Below are positions 6,862 through 12,827 of a stretch of DNA of 33,095 bases, piece after piece. Under the pieces are notes generated by a model. The model searched no databases, was not told where the DNA came from, and was given only the letters and a program-made list of their open reading frames with translations. Positions within the stretch are counted from its first letter, which is position 1; every line of letters begins with the position of its first letter. Position numbers and translations under genes: made by a program. The stretch is from a virus. The stretch is taken from IMG/VR virus record IMGVR_UViG_3300025009_000297, positions 1 to 33,095 of that record, one strand, 5' to 3'.

Positions 6862-7304
6862 AGGTGCTCGATATTTTCAGCGGCATTGGCGGTTTCTCTC
6901 TCGGGCTGACACGGGCCGGAATGAGAACCGTAGCTTTTTGCGAGATCGAAGAATATCCACGGTCTATATTGCGCAAGCACTGGCCTACAGTGCCAATTTT
7001 TGAGGATGTGAGGAACCTACATGCGGAAGATTTGCCCGAGGCAGTTGACCTTATTTGCGGGGAGGATACCCGTGCCAGCCGTTCAGTCTTGCCGGGCAGC
7101 GGAAAGGCAAGGACGATGACCGCCTCCAGGGTGGCTCGATTAAGGGCTCTTGGAAACGCCGTTGTCCCGCAGATACCGGAGCTGATCGGAAAAATTATCA
7201 TGGAGATCGAGAAAAGTGAACTGCATAAAGTGCCAGCGCATAACCGCATACGGTCCGCAGCCATTTTGCGGACACTACAACAAGATCATCCCAGGCGCCG
7301 GTGA
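6858..7304 (+). pseudogene. decayed DNA (cytosine-5) methyltransferase, frameshifted and internally deleted
   Basis: The N-terminus has the SAM-binding motif of C5 methyltransferases (LDIFSGIGGFSLGL), then the motif II Glu (FCEIEEYPR) and a VDLICG strand. At 7059-7064 the frame changes: the catalytic motif continues in the +2 frame as GGYPCQPFSLAGQ, covering about 7064-7123. Directly after KGKDDDR the original frame resumes with RVARLRALGNAVVPQIPELIG, the C-terminal motif IX/X. Everything between motif IV and motif IX (motifs V-VIII and the target-recognition domain, normally well over 100 residues) is gone. The 148-residue frame thus stays open but lacks the PCQ active site and cannot be a normal methyltransferase. 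Sequencing error could explain the frame change but not the deletion. Confidence 0.85.
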
Positions 7305-7407
7305 ATTCGCGGCCAGGTGCAAGGCATACTGGCCGTTCCCGGAGCTGCGCGACGAACAAATTGAAAATCTACAGGCATTATGGAAGGAGCCGAAAAATAA
7401 TGGATAA
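7216..7407 (+). CDS. small Cys-containing phage protein, unknown
   Basis: A 63-residue frame starting at GTG 7216, overlapping the 3' end of the methyltransferase remnant and ending eight bases into the next helicase gene. It has CIKC near the N-terminus, PFCGHYN and ARCKAYWPFPE, so four cysteines at 3, 6, 18 and 35, consistent with a small zinc-binding protein. A PGAGEFAARC segment resembles short phage proteins I have seen near replication genes. An AAAAGTG stretch gives only a weak binding site. The alternative is that the frame is accidental, but the protein-like composition and the coupled end (TAATGGATAA) favour a real gene. Confidence 0.5.
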   Translation: MNCIKCQRITAYGPQPFCGHYNKIIPGAGEFAARCKAYWPFPELRDEQIENLQALWKEPKNNG

Positions 7408-8590
7408 TTTCGTTTATTCCGACGACCAGCAAGCGGCGATTGAAAAAATTATCGCTACCAAGGCAAAGGCCGTGGTGCTGAAGGGGCACGCCGGCACCGG
7501 CAAGACAGCGGTCATGAAGCAGCTGCTAAACCATTTTGACGATATTGTGCTGACCGCGCCCACCCATAAGGCAGCCAGCGTGCTGGCCAAGGAGACCGGC
7601 CACGGTGCCAACACCATCCACAGTGCTCTCGGGCTGGTGTTGTCCAGAAACAAGGACACGCTCGAAATGGAGTTGGTCCAGAAAGAGCACCTGCTGCGGG
7701 TTTTCTCCCGTGACGTGCTGGTGGTGGATGAGGCGTCCATGGTTGACGACAAGCTCTATAACCTGATTGCGAGGACAGAGTGCGCCAAAATTATCTTTAT
7801 CGGCGATCCTGGCCAGCTGCCACCGGTGAAAAGCTACGACTCGCCGGTATTCAGGGCCGGCCTTGAGACATACGAGTTGACCACCAACCATCGCCAGGGC
7901 AGCGGCAACCCGATTCTCGATGTGGCCAATGATATCAGGATGGGGACCATAGATTTCAAACGATGGGCCACGCTGCCGAACATCCATGTTGTCAAAAGCG
8001 GCGGGGCCGACACCTTGAAAGAATTTTTCATCGAGGCCGGCAACCGGGCCGCCATCGCCTACACCAATGATGCGGTCAACGCAGCCAACAATTTGGCCCG
8101 TTCTGCAATCTATGGGCCTGGCCGCAAGGTGTTTGAGCAGGATGACATTATTTTCCTGCGGACACCGGTAGAGCCGCCGCACGGGCCGAAAAATAACGAG
8201 GTTGTCAGGATCACTTCGGACCCGGAAGCTTTCGAGTTTCTCGGGTATAGCTCCTGGTGTTTCCAGATCAACGACCAATACCAGATCAATGTCCCGGCTG
8301 ACGGTGACGTAGAGGCAGCCATCAACAAGGCCAAGGCCAAGCTCAAGAAGAAATTCTACGACGGCGGAGACAAGAAGGCGCGAGGAGAATTCGTGCTGCT
8401 GGACGAATCATTTACCTGCGTCTCCTACGGCTACGCATTCACCACCCACAAGAGCCAAGGCTCCACCTTCGACCATATCATTATCTCCATCAGCGACATG
8501 GAGCGGATGCCTGAGCCGCGGGAAATCAAAAACCGGCTCCTCTATACCGCAGTCACCCGGGCGCGCGAAAGCGTGACCTTCATCGTGTGA
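7400..8590 (+). CDS. SF1 DNA helicase, RecD/Dda-like
   Basis: A 396-residue protein; ATG 7400 follows AAGGAG by 10 bases, and the longer frame to 7301 overlaps upstream genes. Superfamily 1 motifs: DDQQAAI (Q motif) at 8-14, GHAGTGKT (Walker A) at 29-36, TAPTHKAA (Ia) at 52-59, VVDEAS (II) at 108-113, GDPGQLPPV (III) at 135-143, HKSQG in the UvrD_C_2 region and YTAVTRAR (VI) at 382-389. The length and the absence of a long N-terminal extension resemble the T4 Dda group of 5'-3' helicases more than full RecD. It probably removes protein roadblocks or restarts forks alongside the adjacent primase-helicase. Confidence 0.88.
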   Translation: MDNFVYSDDQQAAIEKIIATKAKAVVLKGHAGTGKTAVMKQLLNHFDDIVLTAPTHKAASVLAKETGHGANTIHSALGLVLSRNKDTLEMELVQKEHLLRVFSRDVLVVDEASMVDDKLYNLIARTECAKIIFIGDPGQLPPVKSYDSPVFRAGLETYELTTNHRQGSGNPILDVANDIRMGTIDFKRWATLPNIHVVKSGGADTLKEFFIEAGNRAAIAYTNDAVNAANNLARSAIYGPGRKVFEQDDIIFLRTPVEPPHGPKNNEVVRITSDPEAFEFLGYSSWCFQINDQYQINVPADGDVEAAINKAKAKLKKKFYDGGDKKARGEFVLLDESFTCVSYGYAFTTHKSQGSTFDHIIISISDMERMPEPREIKNRLLYTAVTRARESVTFIV

Positions 8591-8605
8591 CCGGCCCGCC
8601 CCCCC

Positions 8606-10777
8606 ATGGAAAACCTCATATCGCAGTTGCAAACCTTCGGTCTTGATGTTTCATCGCCGGTCCTGGACAACACCATCCACCGCGTGCCGTTCCGTGGCTC
8701 GAAAGACGTGCGCGGCTGGTATACCGGGGCGGTACTCAATAATAAAATTTACTGCACCTATGGCTCATGGGATGCTCCGGAGAGCCACAAGTACACGACC
8801 AACGGCATCGACACCACGGAAGCCAACCGGACATGGGCCATGCTGGCCGAGGTCCACCGGCAGCACAAGGCAGAAGCGCAGCGCAAGGCGGCCAAAAAAG
8901 CGGTCAGAATTCTTGCCGCCGCACCGGATTGCCCGGCAGATCACCCATACCTGATCAAGAAGGGTGTCAAGCCGGTGAAAGGCCTGAAGCTCGAAGAGAA
9001 GACCGGGGCGATCCTGGTTCCGATGTACGACGCCGACTACGAAATCACCAGCCTGCAGCGCATTTTCCCGGACGGAGAAAAGAAGATGCTGTATGACGGC
9101 CGCAAAAAGAAATCGTGCTTCGTCATTAACGGTACGCTTCCCCCGTGCATCTGCGAGGGGCTGGCCACCGGCATCAGCATCAACGAGGCGACCGGGCGCA
9201 AGGTGCTGGTGGCCTTCGATGTCGGCAACCTGGAGAACGTGGCCAGGATAGCCGTAGAGAAACATCCTGATCTGATCATATGCGCGGATAATGATCACGC
9301 CAAGGAGCGCAATGCCGGGCTCACCCGGGGGAAAGAGATTGCCGCGGAACTCGGAGTTGGCTTGCGGTACCCGGAAGGCATTGCCGGCAGCGACTTCAAC
9401 GATCTTCACCAGGAGAAAGGCGCGGAGGCGGTAGCGGAAGCGGTCAACAAGGTGGTGCTCAATCTCTATCAGCCCAAGGCGCTATCTGATCCGGCGCCGC
9501 CTGAGATTTTTGCCCCGCCAGGCATACTGCAGGACATAGCGGACTATTACAATGCTACCGCCAAGCACCCGCAGCCGCTGTTTGCCGTGACAACGGCGCT
9601 GGCCGTGGCTTCCGTGGTGCTGGGCCGTAATTATTGCACCACCGGAGAGAATTACTCCAGCCTCTATTTTCTGTGCGTGGCGAAATCAGCCACCGGTAAG
9701 GAACACATCGTCAAGTGCTCTGAAAAAATTCTTGAGTCTGCCGGCCTGGAGTACCTGATCGGTCCCAGGGGGTACACGTCGGAATCAGGGGTAATCGCCG
9801 CGCTCATGGATCACCCTCGGCATCTGTGCGTCATTGATGAGTTCGGACGCAAGCTTGAGGAAATGAAAAAGTCTGACAACTCCAACACGGCAACGGCCAT
9901 GACTCAGCTGATGGAGTTGTTCGGCAGGTTGGAAGGCAGCGCCAAGTCCCGAAGCTTTTCCATTACCTCCAGCGCGGCGGCCAAACTGAAGGATGTGGTC
10001 ATCAAGCGGCCGGCCATAACCATGGTTGGTATTTCCACGCCGCGCTCGCTCATCGACAATATCACCACCCGCATGTTCCAGGACGGCATGATAAATCGAT
10101 TCATCCCGGTTATCAGTGACGAGCCGCGCGTCGTGACTGAGATTCCGGAGCGGCAGGAAGTCCCGGAAAACATTAAAGCATGGTGTAATGATTACGGAGC
10201 AAGTGTTGATATTTCCGTTGAATTCATCAATCCTCCATTTATCCTACAGACAGACACGGCAACGGCGGCATACCCGGAATACATCGTGCAGTTTTCCGAG
10301 GCATCCAAGCAGTTGATCAGAGAGTACAAGGTGGTCTGCAAGGACCGCATGGAAGCCATGCCGGAGGAGATGGACGAAGCACCAGGGCGTCTGGTGGAGA
10401 TTGCCATCCGCATTTCCATGATCTGCGCCCTGGCCAGGCGAGACAATGAGATTTCAGCCAGCGATATCAACTGGTCCATCAAGTTCGTGGACTGGCACTA
10501 CCACAGGTTTATGACGCTGACCAAGCGCAACCTGGCCGGTAGCGATTACGAGAGCAACAAGCTTGAGATCCTGCGGGCGCTCAGGAGCCTGGTTGATCCG
10601 GCCAGGCCTGGCATTACCATCAGGGATGCCATGCGCACCAAGCCGTTTTCCAAGTTCAAAAAGATCGACCTGGAAGAGATACTCAACTCGCTGATCAATG
10701 CGGGTCTGATCTCGCATGTGGATACTCAGAATGGGAAAGGCAGACCAAGAATGGCCTATGTTGCCGTGGAGAGTTAA
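8606..10777 (+). CDS. TOPRIM primase fused to a helicase-like ATPase (replication protein)
   Basis: A 723-residue multidomain protein. Residues 1-170 form an N-terminal region; a TOPRIM domain follows with CEGLATG (Glu184) and ICADNDH (Asp228 and Asp230), the metal site of phage primases. From about 300 comes a DUF3987-like ATPase: a Walker A-like AKSATGKEH at 359-367, Walker B LCVIDEFG with Asp411 and Glu412, and a basic C-terminus. The usual Ser/Thr after the Walker Lys is Glu366. It is the likely replicative primase-helicase. No Shine-Dalgarno is visible (the leader is CCGGCCCGCCCCCCC), so translation may depend on the helicase gene ending 15 bases upstream. The non-coding repeat region follows directly. 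Confidence 0.82.
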   Translation: MENLISQLQTFGLDVSSPVLDNTIHRVPFRGSKDVRGWYTGAVLNNKIYCTYGSWDAPESHKYTTNGIDTTEANRTWAMLAEVHRQHKAEAQRKAAKKAVRILAAAPDCPADHPYLIKKGVKPVKGLKLEEKTGAILVPMYDADYEITSLQRIFPDGEKKMLYDGRKKKSCFVINGTLPPCICEGLATGISINEATGRKVLVAFDVGNLENVARIAVEKHPDLIICADNDHAKERNAGLTRGKEIAAELGVGLRYPEGIAGSDFNDLHQEKGAEAVAEAVNKVVLNLYQPKALSDPAPPEIFAPPGILQDIADYYNATAKHPQPLFAVTTALAVASVVLGRNYCTTGENYSSLYFLCVAKSATGKEHIVKCSEKILESAGLEYLIGPRGYTSESGVIAALMDHPRHLCVIDEFGRKLEEMKKSDNSNTATAMTQLMELFGRLEGSAKSRSFSITSSAAAKLKDVVIKRPAITMVGISTPRSLIDNITTRMFQDGMINRFIPVISDEPRVVTEIPERQEVPENIKAWCNDYGASVDISVEFINPPFILQTDTATAAYPEYIVQFSEASKQLIREYKVVCKDRMEAMPEEMDEAPGRLVEIAIRISMICALARRDNEISASDINWSIKFVDWHYHRFMTLTKRNLAGSDYESNKLEILRALRSLVDPARPGITIRDAMRTKPFSKFKKIDLEEILNSLINAGLISHVDTQNGKGRPRMAYVAVES

Positions 10778-10867
10778 TTATGGAGACTTATGGCGACTTA
10801 TGACACGATTTATGACAAGCCGTTTTGTAATGATTTCAATGGTTTAGGATTTATGGCATTTATGGCA
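10778..10867 (+). repeat. iteron-like TTATG(G/A)C repeats
   Basis: Three abutting 10-bp units, TTATGGAGAC (10778-10787), TTATGGCGAC (10788-10797) and TTATGACACG (10798-10807), are followed by TTATGACAAG (10810-10819), TTATGGCATT (10851-10860) and TTATGGCAAG (10860-10869). A reverse copy GCCATAA lies at 10911-10917. The first unit begins immediately after the stop codon of the primase-helicase gene. Regular 10-bp spacing places successive units on the same DNA face, as in initiator-binding iterons. Confidence 0.6.
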
Positions 10868-11010
10868 AGAAAGCAGAGTGTAAAAAATATACTCTCTCTT
10901 TATATATAGCGCCATAAGGGAACAGGATTGAGTATTTCAGGGTGGGTGGGTGCCTAACACGTCAAATGTAGCAAAAAAGTGGCTTAACTATATGAAATTA
11001 TTAAGTTTAT

Positions 11011-11035
11011 TTATGACATAAGTAAAATGTCATAA
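11011..11035 (+). repeat. inverted repeat TTATGACA / TGTCATAA
   Basis: TTATGACA (11011-11018) and TGTCATAA (11028-11035) are exact reverse complements with a 9-base spacer. They contain the same TTATGAC core as the iteron-like array 200 bp upstream, so the same protein may bind both. Confidence 0.6.
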
Positions 11036-11098
11036 GTGAATAATAATTACTGAACTGCTCAATATGTACTTAATATAACAAGATTAAAGTGGAAAATA

Positions 11099-11136
11099 CA
11101 CATATGGTAAAGAATAAAAAAGCTTTGTCATATGTG
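11099..11136 (+). promoter_or_regulatory. inverted repeat CACATATG / CATATGTG before the 11158 gene
   Basis: CACATATG (11099-11106) and CATATGTG (11129-11136) are exact reverse complements separated by 22 bases, about two helical turns. They end six bases before the TAGGAG ribosome binding site of the next gene. The spacing suits a dimeric repressor operator or a long-loop RNA hairpin controlling translation. Confidence 0.45.
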
Positions 11137-11157
11137 CAAATAGGAGAATTTTAAAAA

Positions 11158-11637
11158 ATGTCCAGCAAAAGCATCCGACAGGCTATCGCTATTCTCGCCT
11201 CAACTCATGGGGCGCTCAAGACCATTAGCGAGCAGTGCGCAGTAGGGCCAGAAATCGCGCAGGAGATTAAAACGGCGCTCGGGCTGGCACACCATGCCAT
11301 TTGCCATTACCCGTGCTCTCAGGGCAAGGACGATGCCCTGCTGCTGGCAAAGGATGGCCAATGGACTGTGGAGAGAATGCTGAACTGGAAAAAAGAAATT
11401 GAGAAGGTGCCTAAAGAGTGGGAATATTTCGTGCTGGTCAGCGTCGCCTACCAGGCAATCGCCGATCTGGTTGGAAAACTCAAAGACCGGCGCAAGATCG
11501 CACTCGTTGAGCCGCTGCTCGGTCCCATTGGCCGGATATCAGATTTTTCCGACCCGGCTGGAATAAACTACGATGCGTTCGAGTGCGCGGATGCAACCAT
11601 GAGGAAACTGTATGAGCAAATCGAATTCAGAGCGTGA
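11158..11637 (+). CDS. unknown protein, first gene after the intergenic region
   Basis: A 159-residue, mostly helical protein. ATG 11158 follows AGGAGAATTTTAAAAA, a site with a longer than usual spacer. The N-terminus (SIRQAIAILASTHGALKTI) is amphipathic; a HHAICHYPC segment and a long helical stretch up to DRRKIALVEPLLGP follow. No catalytic or membrane motif is recognisable. The gene overlaps the following dNTP pyrophosphohydrolase-like gene by 26 bp, so the two are probably co-translated and may act together, but that is inference from layout only. Confidence 0.6.
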   Translation: MSSKSIRQAIAILASTHGALKTISEQCAVGPEIAQEIKTALGLAHHAICHYPCSQGKDDALLLAKDGQWTVERMLNWKKEIEKVPKEWEYFVLVSVAYQAIADLVGKLKDRRKIALVEPLLGPIGRISDFSDPAGINYDAFECADATMRKLYEQIEFRA

Positions 11638-11986
11638 TCCAAACGGCATCTGCCAACACGATCCTGGAGCGAAGCTGGATGATGGAAAAATTCAGGCCGA
11701 TCTCCTGGAAGACTTCTCCCTCGCCCTGGCCGCCGTTGCCGAAGTATGCACCTACGGCGCGAAGAAGTATTCCAGGGGTGGATGGCAGCATGTGCCGGAA
11801 GGAATCAACCGCTACAATGCGGCCGCCTGGAGGCACAGGCTCAATCGCAGGCATGAGGAGGTGGACAAAGAATCAGGCCTCATGCATGACGCGCATGAGG
11901 CCTGGAATGTGTTGGCAAGGTTGGAACTTATTCTGCGGGAGAAGCGGAGGCCTTTGCAGGCCGGCCCGGACCAGGAAGAGATTTGA
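11612..11986 (+). CDS. DUF5664-type protein (dATP/dGTP diphosphohydrolase-like)
   Basis: A 124-residue protein with the conserved order of the DUF5664 family, listed in recent annotation as dATP/dGTP diphosphohydrolase N-terminal domain: GAKLDDGKIQADLLEDFSLAL, then AVAEVCTYGAKKYSRGGWQHV, NRYNAAAWRHRLNR and ESGLMHDAHEAWNVLARLEL. His and Glu/Asp residues in the last two helices (RHRLNRRHEE, LMHDAHE) are candidates for metal binding, as in MazG-like all-α pyrophosphohydrolases. It may hydrolyse a dNTP to adjust pools. No PurZ-like adenylosuccinate synthetase is visible, so there is no evidence here for a Z-genome. It starts inside the previous gene and ends in a TGATG junction. Confidence 0.7.
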   Translation: MSKSNSERDPNGICQHDPGAKLDDGKIQADLLEDFSLALAAVAEVCTYGAKKYSRGGWQHVPEGINRYNAAAWRHRLNRRHEEVDKESGLMHDAHEAWNVLARLELILREKRRPLQAGPDQEEI

Positions 11987-12090
11987 TGAAGTCAACAGAG
12001 GAAGGCGGGAATCTCCACCCGGCTGGATATTTCTCAGCGCATATCAAAAAAAAATATAGCTATATCGTTTTTGTCTCAGTATTCCTTTAG
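11986..12090 (+). CDS. possible 34-residue peptide with hydrophobic C-terminus
   Basis: ATG 11986 overlaps the previous stop (TGATG) and has AGGAAGAG five bases upstream. The frame runs to TAG 12088-12090: a polar start (MKSTEEGGNLHPAGYF) followed by HIKKKYSYIVFVSVFL, a basic patch then a short hydrophobic tail. It may be a small membrane peptide or the remnant of a longer gene. Its 3' part contains a 14-base string also found near 29770. Without this frame the 107-bp gap is non-coding. Confidence 0.3.
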   Translation: MKSTEEGGNLHPAGYFSAHIKKKYSYIVFVSVFL

Positions 12091-12093
12091 CAT

Positions 12094-12282
12094 ATGAGCA
12101 AAAAAATGGCTGACAACAATGACATGCAGGACAAAAAACAGAAACTCGATGAGTATTTATCTGGTGTTTTTGAGCGTTGCTCGCTCAGTAATCACACCGG
12201 CAATGTCAAGCTGGATATGGCGTTTTTTCATGGTAAATTCCAGGCTGCGAAAGCCACTTGGGACGAAAATGTGGTGAAGTGA
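12094..12282 (+). CDS. small protein before the terminase genes, unknown
   Basis: A 62-residue protein, charged and helical (MADNNDMQDKKQKLDEYLSG), then SNHTGNVKLDMAFFHGKFQAAK near the end. It lacks a clear Shine-Dalgarno at either ATG 12094 or ATG 12106, so the start is uncertain. Its TGA overlaps the ATG of the small terminase (TGATG at 12280-12284). Small helical proteins in this position sometimes assist packaging, but nothing here demonstrates that. Confidence 0.5.
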   Translation: MSKKMADNNDMQDKKQKLDEYLSGVFERCSLSNHTGNVKLDMAFFHGKFQAAKATWDENVVK

Positions 12283-12827
12283 TGGCCGGAAAACGCAAGC
12301 TTACAAGAAAACAAGAGTTATTCGTCAAGGAATATTTGATCGATTTGAACGCCACACAGGCGGCGATTCGGGCCGGCTATTCCGTCAAAACTGCTCTGGC
12401 CATTGGCAGCGAGAACCTCTCGAAACCTGATATTGCCGCTGCAATCCAGGCCGCAATGGACTTAAGGTCGCTCAGGACCGAGATCACAGCGGACAGAGTG
12501 CTGAAAGAGATACAAAAGATCGCTTTTTCCGATATCAGAAATGTTTTCGACAAGGACGGTCGCTTGCTGCCGGTTGGCATGATGCCGCCGGAGGTTACCG
12601 CGTCCATATCTTCGATCAAAATCAGTACGAAGTCGTTGCCTGGCGGTGATGCGGTCGATGTCGAGCACATAGCAGAGTTGAAATTTTGGGACAAAAATTC
12701 TAGCCTGGAAAAGCTTGGCAAACATTTGAAGTTATTCAATGAAGTTGGAAGTAAGGAAAATCCGTTGACGGTCAATTCCACGCTCACCGATGAGCAGTTA
12801 ATTGCCATAGCCACAGGGAGAGCATGA
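12282..12827 (+). CDS. terS: terminase small subunit
   Basis: A 181-residue protein of the Terminase_2/XtmA type. The N-terminal DNA-binding part reads KLTRKQELFVKEYLIDLNATQAAIRAGYS, the typical helix-turn-helix region (K.FV.EYL.D.NAT.AAIRAGYS), followed by an oligomerization region that includes FSDIRNVFDKDGRLLP. It recognises the packaging site and recruits the large subunit. ATG 12282 overlaps the previous stop; TTG 12258 would add eight residues inside the upstream gene and is not favoured. The gene ends in an ATGA overlap with the large subunit. Confidence 0.9.
   Translation: MAGKRKLTRKQELFVKEYLIDLNATQAAIRAGYSVKTALAIGSENLSKPDIAAAIQAAMDLRSLRTEITADRVLKEIQKIAFSDIRNVFDKDGRLLPVGMMPPEVTASISSIKISTKSLPGGDAVDVEHIAELKFWDKNSSLEKLGKHLKLFNEVGSKENPLTVNSTLTDEQLIAIATGRA

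Larger units (their letters stand above)
10778..11157 (+). other. AT-rich non-coding region, candidate origin or control region
   Basis: About 380 bp without a credible gene on either strand, the longest gap in the window and clearly more AT-rich than its surroundings. It holds tandem TTATG-type 10-bp repeats at its left edge, a TATATATA tract near 10901, a GGGTGGGTGGGTG tract near 10942, and two inverted repeats (11011-11035 and 11099-11136). Placement just after the primase-helicase gene, iterated short repeats and an AT-rich segment are features of phage replication origins. I could not fix a convincing sigma70 promoter; TTAATATAAC near 11070 is a possible -10 region. Confidence 0.5.

Noticed and set aside
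6858-7304. Methyltransferase gap considered as an intein or split gene
   Set aside because: There is a loss, not an insertion, and the missing motifs V-VIII are not found elsewhere in the window.
10778-11036. Short repeats considered as a CRISPR array
   Set aside because: Units are 10 bp with no regular 30-40 bp spacers and no cas genes; the nuclease at 3255 is only Cas4-like in fold.
11612-11986. Evidence for a Z-genome (2-aminoadenine) phage
   Set aside because: No PurZ-like gene, no DatZ-like HD hydrolase and no specialised polymerase is seen in this window, so the DUF5664-type gene alone does not support it.
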